The translations under genes were made by a program, and so were the position numbers. Under the pieces are notes generated by a model. The model saw only the letters and a program-made list of their open reading frames with translations. It was not told the origin of the DNA and did not search any database. From Verpa conica (Eukaryota > Ascomycota > Pezizomycetes > Pezizales > Morchellaceae), in contig JAUFSD010000006.1 in assembly GCA_033030425.1 (NCBI GenBank), positions 248,001 through 312,000 on the forward strand: a DNA stretch of 64,000 nucleotides. Reading direction: 5' to 3'. Of this stretch, positions 20,582-31,784 are shown piece by piece (positions within the stretch are counted from its first letter, which is position 1; every line of letters starts with the position of its first letter).

Positions 20582-23200
20582 TTAAATCCTTTTATCTGTA
20601 GACGCAATTATGACCTTTGCCCCCTCTCTAGCCCCAGCCTCCTCCATCACCTCTTCCTCACTTTCATGAACCTCTTGGGAAATCCCTTTCCCCTCCTTTA
20701 AAAATACTGTACTCCCAGCTCCTACAGCCGCTGTACATGCCATGACCCAGAAAACACCACCCACAATACCGCCTTCGAGCCCAAGCGCATAAAGTGCCCC
20801 TCCAAGTGCAGGCCCCACTGCCCTGGATGCAGCAGAAAGGGAAATTGCCACACCATGAACAGAGCCTAGTACTCCACGTTCCTCAACGCTATTCGTGAGT
20901 AAGATAACACTCCCTGGGAGCGCAAATGTCCGCGCAGTCACCTGGAGTAATAGCACAGTTGCAATTCCAGCCCACACAAGGAACCCGTCTGCCGGTTCTG
21001 GTGAGGGGGTGACTGACGGCAGCCGGGAGAGGAATGGTGTGAGAATATAAGCCACTGGAAATAAACAACACGCCCACCTAAAGCTTCTCAGTAGCCCCAG
21101 TCGTGCCTGAATTGATGGATAACAGAACAGCTGCGACAATATCCCTATAACACCCAGATAGCTCATTGCAAGTCCTACCTGGTGTGCTGGTAGACCTAGC
21201 CCACCCGTGAACCCAAAGCTCGAGCTTGATGGGACAAGAGAGCGCGGGGTAGAAAGAAATATGGACCAGAGGTTGAGAAATGTTGAGTTATGGAGTGGAA
21301 TGATGGCGAAGGAGATTAGAGTAGTTATTATGTTTGGAGTGAAGATTTTGCGGAACGGTGTTGGGGCAGTATGGATTGGTTTGGTGAATGAAATCGGTGA
21401 AGATGGAAGGGCGGTCTCTTCATCATGAATATTGTTGAGGGGGGACTGGCGAATGGCTGTATAGTTTCCTTTAAGATCATCCGAAGATCTAGCTAAAGGC
21501 TGCTTTCCTCTTAAGCTCCCGTAGACCTGCTTCAACCACCTCCACACCTTCTTCCTAATATGAATCCCTATATCCAATCCTGGCTTCTGTTTCTCCAGAG
21601 TCTCCCTCAAAAACAGAAACCCAGCAAACCAACTCGTCGCCAAAAACACCGCGCTAACAACATTCGGTAACGCCCATTTCCATCTCACAGCCCACCCAAC
21701 ATTACCCCACACATCAGGCCAGGTCCCAGCCGGATCTGCGAGTAACCCTCCAAGTATTGGGCCGATAATAATACCGATATTAGAACACATTGGTAGAATT
21801 AGAAATGCGCGACTTTGGTACTTTTTCTCCACCATAATCTCTGTTACCATTGTCCGGAGTACACCTACGTTGCCATTCAGCGCTCCACCTAGAATCCGCC
21901 AAAACAGCGCTGCAGTAATGGATTCACTGAACCCGAAACCGATGGCGGAGATTGTGGTTCCAGCAAGACCGATAAGAATACATGGCTTTCGACCAATACG
22001 ATCAGAAAGACGCCCCCAGAAGACGCCAGTGACGCATTGAGAGAGTGCAAAGCTCGAGGCGAGAAGACCAGCTTGACGCGATATTGTTGCTGCGGATGGC
22101 GGGGGGAGGTCTGGAGAGTGAAAGGAAGCGAGGTAGTAGTAGAGGTAAGACGAGACGGAAGTTTGGGTAAGTGGTTCTGAGAGACGGCAGAGTGCGAGGA
22201 TGAAGAGCTGAGATTTGTGGGGGAGGGAAAGCCAAGTTACTGGAGGGTCAGTGCCCTTGGGGGTGAGTAATGGGATTGTATCAGTTTCAGATGGTTCAGT
22301 GGACGAGTTGTCGCTCTCATCTTCGTCGTCATTGTGGTTATTACTGAAGGTATTGTGGCTAAAGGTACCATAGTTGTCGCCATTAATGGAAGAGGAACAA
22401 CTTGAGCTCTCTGAGCTCGTGCTCCATGTTGGTGACACAGCAGCTGGGTAATTTGGTAACAATCGATGATTTGTCCATGGTAGCGACAAAACCCTCTGTG
22501 TAGTAGATTCACTCTCGTTGTCGTGCGTTGTGTGTGAATGTGCGCTCAACGGACTTGAATTTAATGGTCTTGAACTTGATCTCGTAGTGGTAGTCGGTCT
22601 AGCTCTCGAACACCATCCTAGCACCTCGACCTCTCCACTACTACGTCTTCGTGCAATAATAGGGATCCTCTCCTCTACAAAAGTTGGAGGGGGTGGTGGA
22701 GGTGAAGTTTGCGATTCGGAGGTAATCCAATACATTAGTTGATTTCGCTCTTCTTCTGGGGATAGTGATTGGCGGCGTGGTTTAGATGAAGGTGATCCTA
22801 TTTTCAAGGGAAAATTTTCTCTAATATGCTGCTGTGAGCCGGGTGAAAATTTGTGACTTTTGTTATTGACCTCGTCCTGGGTGTCGTCGTCGCCGTGTAT
22901 AGAGGCGGTTGGGGCTATGTCAGGGTTAAGTTTTGGAGTTTTCTTTTTTACAAGTAGGCTCGGACTTCCGCGCCTTTCCTTTGAGTTCTTTTTCTTGCGC
23001 TTCTCCTTCCTTGCTATTCGCTCACTGCTTCCTCCTACCAGCTCATCATTTTTTCCCTCGTGTCCCGGGTCCTCCCCGAACAGCGCCGAAATTGTCGGTG
23101 GGATACTATTACTGCTGCCGGGTGAAGAAATTCTCGAAGTAGTACTCCAAGATAGCGGCCTGTGCCTGCAGGACTCACTTTCCACTTGCGGTGCTGCCAT
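20582..23200 (-). CDS. Major facilitator superfamily transporter with long N-terminal tail
   Basis: One frame of 872 residues. Residues 1 to about 320 are a polar, low-complexity cytoplasmic tail (KEKRKKKNSKERRG, SPPPPPPTF, SSCSSSINGD). The MFS core starts near residue 325 with LFILALCRLSEPLTQTSVSS. The loop 2-3 motif A is intact (GRLSDRIGRKP), followed by FWRILGGALNGNVGVLRT and a motif resembling the antiporter signature, IGIIIGPILGGLLADP. A central loop precedes the second six-helix bundle, which has the conserved GVLGSVHGVAISLSAASRAVGPALGG. This pattern is the fungal drug:H+ antiporter-like group that includes yeast YCR023C-type proteins. Substrate unknown; vacuolar or plasma membrane location cannot be told. 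The ATG at 23200 opens MAAPQVESE; a later start would only trim the tail. Confidence 0.92.
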   Translation of the reverse strand: MAAPQVESESCRHRPLSWSTTSRISSPGSSNSIPPTISALFGEDPGHEGKNDELVGGSSERIARKEKRKKKNSKERRGSPSLLVKKKTPKLNPDIAPTASIHGDDDTQDEVNNKSHKFSPGSQQHIRENFPLKIGSPSSKPRRQSLSPEEERNQLMYWITSESQTSPPPPPPTFVEERIPIIARRRSSGEVEVLGWCSRARPTTTTRSSSRPLNSSPLSAHSHTTHDNESESTTQRVLSLPWTNHRLLPNYPAAVSPTWSTSSESSSCSSSINGDNYGTFSHNTFSNNHNDDEDESDNSSTEPSETDTIPLLTPKGTDPPVTWLSLPHKSQLFILALCRLSEPLTQTSVSSYLYYYLASFHSPDLPPPSAATISRQAGLLASSFALSQCVTGVFWGRLSDRIGRKPCILIGLAGTTISAIGFGFSESITAALFWRILGGALNGNVGVLRTMVTEIMVEKKYQSRAFLILPMCSNIGIIIGPILGGLLADPAGTWPDVWGNVGWAVRWKWALPNVVSAVFLATSWFAGFLFLRETLEKQKPGLDIGIHIRKKVWRWLKQVYGSLRGKQPLARSSDDLKGNYTAIRQSPLNNIHDEETALPSSPISFTKPIHTAPTPFRKIFTPNIITTLISFAIIPLHNSTFLNLWSIFLSTPRSLVPSSSSFGFTGGLGLPAHQVGLAMSYLGVIGILSQLFCYPSIQARLGLLRSFRWACCLFPVAYILTPFLSRLPSVTPSPEPADGFLVWAGIATVLLLQVTARTFALPGSVILLTNSVEERGVLGSVHGVAISLSAASRAVGPALGGALYALGLEGGIVGGVFWVMACTAAVGAGSTVFLKEGKGISQEVHESEEEVMEEAGAREGAKVIIASTDKRI

Positions 23201-26167
23201 GCGGAAGGTCTTTTATATTTTAAGGGAGCTTATCGATATGCCAGCGGCTGTTGGAGCTGTATTTGGGATCTTGCAGGAAATCTGCTAGGATCTGGATAAT
23301 AAAGTTGCCAGGCACAAGGCACAAGATTCACAAATCTCGGGCAAAGAAAGAGAGGATTCCGGAGGAGAAGATGGCAGAGGGAAGAAATTGAGAGGATTTC
23401 CCCTCACCTTATTGCACTTTATCCTGGGTCTACATGACTACGTTCATTCGTAGCGATAAGAGGTGGTTGAACTTGAGTAGTACGTCAGCTAGGTTAGGAG
23501 TCACGGTTTATTGTCTGCACCGGTCCTTCCGATACTACAGAGAAGCGAGTTCCGGAGCATGAAGCGGTTTTCGCATGAAGGAGAGTATCCAGCGGTGAGT
23601 TATTCTAGGTGTATGTACACACATGTATCTACTCTAGGTATGCCTATGGAGGATGTCAACAGCACACTGATTAGCATTGAATCCATCGTGACCTTTATCT
23701 AGCTGTATATGTGCTCTACGCACCCCTTACAGGCTCTACTTTACTACATGCAGTATTGTAGTGATTCAAGCTGTGGCTCAGGCACCGATTGTCAACGCCA
23801 CTTACCTCATCCGTTCCAGCCCCCCGAGACCTCATGCCATGATTCACACCATCGTCACTCACGCCCATGCGATGTGGAAATAGAGTATTGGCGCATACGA
23901 ACCCCCTATATCCCAGCAGCCCTGCATTTTGGAGGCGATGAGATCATCAGCTAGGTACTTCCCGGGGTACATATTCACTACTGCAGCCAGATGGCACAAG
24001 AATTCTATGTACTCAAAAGCACAATTGACAACACCTAAACCATCAAGCAAAGCCTAGCAGTGCATGCCGAACCCAGCAGCACCTAGAGTAGGCTAATACT
24101 GGGATTCTTTCTAAACTTAGCATGCCCAGACCTCACAATGGCTCTCCCCGTTCCCGTCACCTTCCCAGCCCTACCCCCTCTGAACATCCAACTTCAGCAA
24201 CAATTATATTCACTCTAAAATCTATCACCCTACACTAAAGGGGGCTGCTATACAAAATTCCACCGCTCTTCCTCCGTCTCACTTCTCTTCCTCCTCACTC
24301 TTAGTACCATCTCCAACACCGATATCTCATCCTCCAATACTAATATTCCTACAGGTGGTGCTAGATTAAGAGGAGATGCATGCTAAGGAGAAACAAGACA
24401 AATTAGTAGTGAAATATATTATCTTCTAACCCATATTCACCAATTGGGGGTGCCCACCGTAATAAAAGTACGGTAGTTTACTCGGTGATACGGAGTAGTA
24501 GGAGGTATGTGTTGATACATCTAGGAGGGGAAGTAGAGGCTTTCAAGGTGGGAGTACGGACAGGGGATGGTGAAGAGGATGCTGGGTTGTACCAGAAGTC
24601 ATATGGAAAGGGAGTATTATGAATGATAGTGAGGAGGGGCTATGGATTATAGAGGTACGTGTAGTTTCTTTACCTTTAGAGCCGATGAACTGCCGTTATT
24701 TCTTTAATGACATAAGTCAGTCTAAGAATCCTGAACTCTCTGTATCTCACTCTGGTGTTTTGTGCCCTAAATAGCCTCTAATGGTATTTGATAGGTTGTG
24801 ATTCCTGCCTTCGATTACAAAGACCATGAGTTTTTGAGAATTTCTGAAATTGCCGAGCTATTAGGGAAGAAAGCGAACAAGTTGAGTAGGGTGTGTAAAT
24901 GAGCATGGCCCTTCGCGTACTGGATATGAGCTAGATAGATATCCGAGGTCGATACATGTCAAAGCCGGAATGGGCCTTAGATTAATGATTCCTGTGAAGG
25001 TAAACTCCTGAAGTTTCCGATCTACAAGACACGATGACAAGACGCTATGGCCTTGAAAAACAGTACTCGTCATTCAATGGAATATTAAATCGGATATAAT
25101 CGGTAACATATATTGGCAATTGCGTTTATACCGTCCCGCCTTGCATAATCAAGTTCCTCGGGTAGAGATATTGGGGCAAGTTTGAATTTGTTTCGGCTAC
25201 ATGATGAAAGTACCGGTTAAAGGACTCTCTTCCTATTCGAGATCGAAACCTTCCACCGGTGCTTTGAAGTCATTCATTGGAAGGATCTACTGTACATGCT
25301 CGTACATACATGTGCATAGGACCCTTCTTCCGCTAGTGGAACTGAGATATGATACAAAGACCCTTCTGTTTCTTTTTCTATCGGCGTTGCACATATCTTC
25401 GGGAAAAACTATAGGAAGATCATTTAAAACACATTTATTTCACCAGTAAAAACCAAGCTATAAAAAACCTATCGGACTATAAACTTCCTTTTTTAACCGA
25501 CCCTGCGTATACTTATGTACCCAAAACGGCCCGTTTATACCCATCTGTATCGGCTAAACCTCTCTATTCTCATTCGGAGACTTACTTGAAAATTTCCCTC
25601 TCTCATGCGCTGATGTTCCCAAACTCGTGATACCTTTGATGCTGCTAACTCAACACCAATTACCCCACACCCGCCGACCAATAGCATTGCGTCAGGCTAG
25701 CCGCAACACCCCACCACGAACACGTCCAAGCTCTTAACTTGCTATAGTCCCGTCCCGTTTTCAACCCTGAGCGTTGATCATGAAGTCCAATTTTATGCAG
25801 CTACACGTGGAGGGTAAGCAGCCCAGGACTAAACATCTTGTATGGATTGATCATTCGTTAAACTTCCCCACTTTCTACCAGTCAACTGTTTTCCCAGAAC
25901 CTCTCTCCCCTCTTTCGTTGAATCTCTCTCTCGCCGGGAATATCGAATCCTTTTCTTTTATCTTGCAAATCTTGCTTTTGGAATCTTGTTTGCTTTCTTT
26001 TGGTTCTATGAGTTTGAAACTCAACTAGAAAAAGCGTTCCCAACAAAAAAAAAAAAAGAAGCAAACGGACATCATTGTTTCGAATCATTCACGGTTTCTG
26101 AGACATTAAAGAAAAATCCCAACGTTTAGAAATCTATATTACTACTACAAGACAACACACACACAAT
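23201..26167. other. 3-kb divergent spacer with a possible small gene
   Basis: Contains the upstream regions of the MFS gene (minus) and of the MCU gene (plus). Pyrimidine-rich stretches near 25910-25990 and a CCAAT near 25679 precede the MCU start. Two coding-like stretches at 24413-24622 and 24795-24902 are listed separately. Nothing else is supported. Confidence 0.5.
24413..24902 (+). other. Two coding-like stretches, possible exons of an unrecognised gene
   Basis: Frame 24413-24622 is stop-free and reads with natural composition (RNKSTVVYSVIRSSRRYVLI, then HLGGEVEAFKVGVRTGDGEE). A second piece begins after a TAG at 24792-24794 and reads VVIPAFDYKDHEFLRISEIA then ELLGKKANKLSRVCK before a stop. 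A short ATG frame at about 24378 could be a first exon. I could not fit a phase-consistent donor between the pieces, so this stays a hint only. Confidence 0.22.
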
Positions 26168-27601
26168 ATGAACCCGCGAGTTCTCCTCCGTTCTTCACGG
26201 CATCCTTCTTCTGCAACGGCTACACTTCCATCACAGCCTCGGCAGCTACTAAGGTCTTCGGTATCACAGACATTGGTACATCGATTACTCCACAGTCCTG
26301 GATCCGGAGGTGGTACAAGCCCAAGTGCACAGTTTCAGAATTCATTCCTATTTGCAAGCGCAGAAAAGAGCGGGGGGAAAGCCGGCAAGAGAAGTTTCTC
26401 GAGCTCTGCACAGAAGCAGAATGGAGAAAAGAAAGATTCTGAGGGGAGTGGGGATAAAGGTGGAAATGGCGGTGTTGGTGTGAATACGATGGCTTCGGAG
26501 CAGGAGAATAAAGAAGAGAGTTCCAGTATATCAGAAATAGAATCATTACAGGGCCCACAAACAATAACTTCGGTACCTATCTCTAGTACTACAAGAAAAG
26601 GTACTCCCTTATTCTTATTTCTAAGTACTAGCTGCTAACACCCCCTCCCCCCTAGGCAAACTTCTTCCCACGCCATCCCGCACACTAAAGCTACTTCTTC
26701 CCCTCATCGGGCCCCTCGCCAATTCACCAACCCCTAATAATGAGTACCTGGTTCTCTTGGTCCATCCGCAACAACCCTTGTCTATCCTTGCCCAACTGAT
26801 CCAAGCAGAGCTGCCGCCTCTTGCATCTGACCCACCCAGGGCACCCAGGGTCTCCTTCAAAGCACTCAAACATACCACTGACCGTGGTATTGAGGGCGGG
26901 CTCGTACGCTGGAGTTTATCCACAGAGATTGGAGACTTTGTGCGAGATGCGGCGAGGATAAAGGAGTTTATAATAGAGATTGAAGATGCCGACGATATAA
27001 CCGTTTTAGTACCATCTTTCAAAGAGAGGAGCTACTTCCTTCGAGAGAAGCTAAGGGAAACAACGAGGGAAATCGATGCAATGATAAAGCTAAGAGAGGA
27101 ATGCGACTCTATTGTCCAGAAGAGTTCAAAGAAGATGGCTGTTGGTGGATTACTTGGGATGGTGGGATGGTGGGCGGGGGTCTACTGGTTGACGTTTGAG
27201 ACTACATTCGGGGTGCGTTTGCTCATTATTCAAATTCTGATAATGATATGCTAATCATAAAAAAATAGTGGGATGTGATCAGCCCCGTTGCATACCTAGT
27301 CGGTCTTTCGTCGGTAATAACCTCGTACCTCTTCTTCTTATACAACAACCGGGACTTCTCACAGAGAGCTATCGCCTTGAGCCGTCAGCAGAAGTTGTAC
27401 GAAAGCCGTGGGTTCGATCAAGAACGGTGGCTAGAGCTCGTGGATATAGGTAGAACACTAAGGAAGGAGATATCAACAATTTCGGAACAATACGATGAGA
27501 GCTGGGATGAAAGGAAAGATGAAGTTGGTGGGGAGAGAGTTAAGCGACTGTTGAGAGATGATGATAATGGAGTAGAAGAGAAGACTAATATTAGGAGGTA
27601 G
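26168..27601 (+). CDS. Mitochondrial calcium uniporter (MCU) homologue with altered pore motif
   Basis: Three exons: 26168-26600, 26656-27212 and 27269-27601 (introns 55 and 56 nt, phases 1 and 0), giving 440 residues. The N-terminus is Arg/Ser-rich without acids, a typical mitochondrial targeting sequence. The matrix domain follows (NEYLVLLVHPQQPLSILAQL), then a coiled coil (LREKLRETTREIDAMIKL), TM1 (MAVGGLLGMVGWWAGVYWLT), the pore loop and TM2 (YLVGLSSVITSYLFFLY), and a second coiled coil (LSRQQKLYESRGFDQERW). Known family members conduct Ca2+ into the matrix through a tetrameric inner-membrane pore lined by the W-D-x-x-E-P (DIME) motif. Here the motif reads W-D-V-I-S-P-V-A-Y: the Asp is kept but the Glu is Ser. 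A gene-level error is unlikely, as AGC differs from GAA and GAG at several bases. It may be a non-conducting or altered-selectivity paralogue. Confidence 0.88.
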
Positions 27602-28390
27602 TGTGCGAGAAGCGTTTGATTGGATTGTATCTTGACTTTTGAGGCGTAAATACTTTCTTTGTTATCTGAGTTTGGTAGTCGTGCGATGGGTTTCCTGTCG
27701 GTCTCAGGAATCAGGCGTGAAATAGGGGTTATATACTTTGTCTACAGATCTTTTCTTTTGTTGGGGTGCTCTTTGGATATTTACTTGAGGGTCTTCGTTA
27801 TGAGGTTCACACTGCTTTCTTTATTTTATTTTACATATGTATAAGAAAATATATACATACGACGGCGGTTTTAGATGAGAGTTTGAATGCTCTTAGATAA
27901 CTCGAAACAAGCCATCCGAAATAATTCATATCTATTATGTACTCCCTAGCAGGTTGTAGCATCTTGAGGCTGTAAGAATTCGTTTAGAAAGGGAGAAATC
28001 CGTACGGGGTACCATCTAAACTACTTGTAGCTTATATTATGGGGATCAGAAAAATCTTTATATCTACACAATGTCATCACAAATTGGTTCTAAATAATTC
28101 GGGGTGGGTCCTAGTGAGAAAGATAACATCTATAAAGTAATCATCAATTAGCCATAATAACTAGTTACATTGTCATACCTACCACATAAGGTCTAGAATT
28201 TTATCCCACTTTACCCCAAAATAGCTAATTCTTAATGTAGGCAGGGGTTTTCTAATGAAGCTGCAAAACTTGAACATTGTGGACACTTTAGTATCATAAG
28301 CCACCCACCATCGTCACTTAGCCCGGGGTCAAACTCTATGCACACCAACAAAATTAGTCAAGATTACGCTAATTTGTAGTTTATATTTGG
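27602..28390. other. Convergent 3' spacer
   Basis: Lies between the 3' ends of the MCU gene (plus) and the DUF1963-like gene (minus). T-rich directly after the MCU stop, as expected for a 3' untranslated region. No further gene is supported. Confidence 0.5.
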
Positions 28391-29682
28391 TTAGGCACCT
28401 TCTACATTGTACGTAGTAAATATCATCTCGTAGCAGGGACCATGATCGTCATTTGTTGGGCATAAGGGGTACATCCCAGCAAACATCGGATTCCACTCGG
28501 GCCATCCCAAAAATGTCATAGAAAGTCGACCACCATCTTCATCCTCATCCTCATCCTCATCTTCTCCAATACTAAAGATTTGGGGGTTAGCCACATTTAT
28601 AAGATATGAAAATACAGGTGAGGTAACCTTTATCTGTATATAATAGTTGAAAACATACCTATGGTCATCGACTGGTGAGGTGCCATCAAGAAGCCAAAGC
28701 TCACTATTATAATCGGCCTCTATATCGTCTATTTCGGATGTAGAGGTCTTCCATTCAAACGGTTTACCCTGGAATTTATAGTATAGGGTCCTCCAATCTA
28801 AATCCTCTATGTCCATGGCTTGCCCCGGGGTGATACCACCTCCTAGTTTTTCATCCATGCCTAGACCGTCGTATAAGACACCCTGACCCATCGTGTTGGG
28901 GCCAAATTTGCGGCTGTCGAACTCTATAAATTTCTTTACATCCTTCAGCGCATCGACACAGTACTCACGCTGCTTTTCAGCTATCTTTTCAGCTCTGTCT
29001 TGCAGAACGAGGTTTTTGATAGGTGTTTGAAGATGCTCTGGAAGTTCAGCTAGTATTTGGTGGTTATCGAGTATCGTAGTGGGGGATTCTTGGATAATCT
29101 CGTTTGCAATACGGCGTACGGCGAGGTCAGTTAGAGATAGGGGGTGATGGCTGGTGGCTGGTCTTGGTGTGACGAAGAAGGCACGAAGATTCAATGTGCA
29201 TTCGGGACTTGTGAGGTTGTCACTTGCACTAAAGAAATGGATTAGAATTGTGTACGTGCTAGGGATTTTTTCCTCTGTAGGTCTAGAATATATGTCTTGA
29301 CAATTGGATACTTTGGCTCATGACGAATCCTGCACCAAGCATTCAAGAAAAAAAACCATACACCAACTACATATATAGGACAAACTCACCAACAGAAAAC
29401 CTGAAATATCCCCTTCCCACCGTGTTCTGCTAGTTTTTCCCGTATAGGAAGTGGTATTCCCGTTTCCTCAAGGTTTACTTGTCCGATAAATGTTTGTGGC
29501 CGCTCACAGGACTGGCAAAGTGGCCAGTGGGCATCCGGATTGAAGAACGGCTCAAGACCGCCGAACTTTGAGCAGGTGTATAGTTGATCATTGTACGGAG
29601 CCTCCTTCCCAGGGCTATGTAGCTCCTTGAAATGCGGAGTATATCTGGTGAGGTAACGAGAACGCCGGATTCTTTCGTCCAT
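28391..29682 (-). CDS. DUF1963/YwqG-like protein
   Basis: Exons 29390-29682 and 28391-29228 join in phase 2 across a 161-nt intron to give 376 residues. The start has SKFGGLEPFFNPDAHWPLC, a C-x-x-C pair (CQSC), then TFIGQVNLEETGIPLP and GKGIFQVFCC. This is the signature order of DUF1963 proteins: a glycine-rich start, a W-P, and a Q-x-N-L strand. The later MDEKLGGGITPGQ matches the second conserved block (K-L-G-G). A further 87-nt intron with GTATGT, a GCTAAC branch site and TTTAG lies at 28572-28658; it is a multiple of three and has no stop, so it may be spliced out (347 residues) or retained. The function of the family is unknown. There is no targeting signal. Confidence 0.75.
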
Positions 29683-30777
29683 TATTTCTTTGTGTGGGTA
29701 TTTGCCTGGGTAAGCTCTGGTTTAAGTGCACTTTACGCGTACATGATGTCACGTGTGTTCCAGGGATCGCGGTTATACTTTACAGTGTGAGTCAGTCTTG
29801 GGGAGTTTAAGGTCACCTTCCTAGACAGGTTGGGTTGTTCGCCGGTCATAAGATAGAGTTCTAAGATATAAGCGGCCCCCCATACTAAAGTTTGTTCCGC
29901 AGCCTCCTAATGTAGGTTCTATCAAGGGCTTCGGTTAGTATATAGATTAACTCATAAGACTAGTATAAGCTTAGATACTATCCTATGGAATCTAGGTAAA
30001 CGAACACTATCAAACAGAAAAAGTGTGAAGGCTATAATTGGATTGTTGACGATGAGAAATCAAGCTTGATGTTTATAGTAATACTGATAGAGAGTGATAG
30101 TTAGATTATTTTATTAGTACCTTCATATATATATATCCTCCATATATACAGGCTCTATGATGGGGGGGGGGGGGTACCTGCCAGCAAGAGCTTGGTTCTT
30201 ATGGTGGTGTGGCCCTGTATCCATGATGGTTTCCTTAATCATCCTTCCTAGTTAGTTGACACAATACCTAATTTAGGTGCTTTGATATGTGCTGCGAAGT
30301 ATATATCGAGTGACCCTATATGATTACTAAATCTACCGTAGAAGTGTAAATATAGTTAGGTAGATACTCCACTAGAATATTTATCTCATACCAGAGTTAT
30401 CTTTTAAAGGCATTGCTTTAGCGTATGTTATATTGAAATAACCATATCTCTACATGTAGTAACTCGCTACGTAGTGATATTACGCAAGAGTGAAGGCCTA
30501 GCCATATGAGTAAACACATAATTCGAAGAAATCTATTGTTAGTCATAGCCAAAGTATTTCTTATACTTGAATTATCACAAATAAAAACACAAATGAGCTA
30601 GTATATATGCGAAGTAGAATAGATTAAATATGAACGTATCCAGTGAATTCTAGAAGCTGTCACAAAATCTTTCATAACCAAGCAATCTTAATACAATCAA
30701 AATGGATCAGCGCCACACATGGTATGTACGACTCCCAAGATACTAAAAAAACAAAGCCTAGTCAACTACAAAAGCAT
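29683..30777. other. Spacer, no supported gene
   Basis: Presumed promoter of the DUF1963-like gene, then A+T-rich sequence with TA microsatellite near 30125 and a G run of about 12 near 30160. The 3' flank of the DUF2470-like gene begins at the right edge. Nothing coding is supported. Confidence 0.5.
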
Positions 30778-31527
30778 TTATTTCCCCTTCTTATTATCCT
30801 TGGTCGCCATCTCTCTCCCCACTCTCGCAGCCTCCTCCTCAAACCTCTTCGTACACCTCCAGCCTTCCAGAGCACTCGTAATCAACCACGCCATCCAAGG
30901 CCCAAGCCATTTAGTTCTCCCCGGTAGCTTATCAACATGATGTTTCCTAAGTCTATCGTTCATATTCATCATATCCCTCGCCTTCTTCACCAAAATCCCC
31001 GCATGCACCAACACCGTGGCATTGAACTTCCACTCAGGCTCAAATAGCACCTTCAGGACCTCAGGTTCATACCTGATCTGCAAAAATATGAGGAAAGTGA
31101 GGCCAAGAAATTGAAGTATCGACAGCCATCCTTGGTAGTGATCAGGCGGGAGATACCGTGACACGATTATATCACTGCGGCCCTCATTTATGCGTGTTGA
31201 CTCCTCTTCCATTTCGCGGAGACGTGCAGCACAGATTTTCTCCCATTCGAATTGCTCCGATTCTGGGGCTGAATCTTTCGGGATTGGTAGGAGGGCTGGT
31301 GAGAAGGGAATCGTTGCAGTGCGTGGGATAGGGTTTGCCCATGGTTCGCGTAGGGGCTGGTTGTAGGATATTGTGATCCCCTGCGAGGTGAGTTTCGTTA
31401 CGACGGGTTTGAGGGGCTGGAAGGCGCCATCGTGATGTGTCAGGAGTGCGCTAAGGTACGCGGGAGGGAGCTGCAGGATAATGTTGCGGACGGGGATTGG
31501 GTGGTGGATGAGGGTGGTGGGATCCAT
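30778..31527 (-). CDS. DUF2470-like protein with C-terminal membrane region
   Basis: A single exon of 249 residues. Residues 1-110 resemble the soluble DUF2470 module, related to the heme-oxygenase-like/pyridoxamine-oxidase tail fold (TSQGITISYNQ, ATIPFSPALLP, CAARLREMEEES). Residues about 130-230 hold hydrophobic segments (WLSILQFLGLTFLIFLQI, KFNATVLVHAGIL) and a conserved-looking end, LRKHHVDKLPG then WMAWLITSALEGW, like the membrane half of fungal DUF2470 proteins. The tail is Lys-rich. The usual His-Met-Asn start of DUF2470 is not clear here, so the family call is tentative. The start is the first ATG in frame, 257 nt from the neighbouring acyltransferase stop; both genes run in the same direction. 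Confidence 0.6.
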   Translation of the reverse strand: MDPTTLIHHPIPVRNIILQLPPAYLSALLTHHDGAFQPLKPVVTKLTSQGITISYNQPLREPWANPIPRTATIPFSPALLPIPKDSAPESEQFEWEKICAARLREMEEESTRINEGRSDIIVSRYLPPDHYQGWLSILQFLGLTFLIFLQIRYEPEVLKVLFEPEWKFNATVLVHAGILVKKARDMMNMNDRLRKHHVDKLPGRTKWLGPWMAWLITSALEGWRCTKRFEEEAARVGREMATKDNKKGK

Positions 31528-31784
31528 TATTCACGAGATCTGGGACAGCCTTGTTGCAACGATATATCCTCAACTGAGATTTATATATTCAAAGAACTCA
31601 GGGGGAAGCAAGAAGAGACTGAAGAAGTTGGGAAAGAATTTTATTCAGGCACAAACTCTTAGAAAAATCATCGCCAAGGTCCCAAGAATTTTAGGTTACA
31701 CACTTCCGCACGTGGGGCCCGGCGGGGCAGCGATTGGCCTCCTTCTACCAAGATAAATACTCCGGTAGTAGTACATAGTTACAG

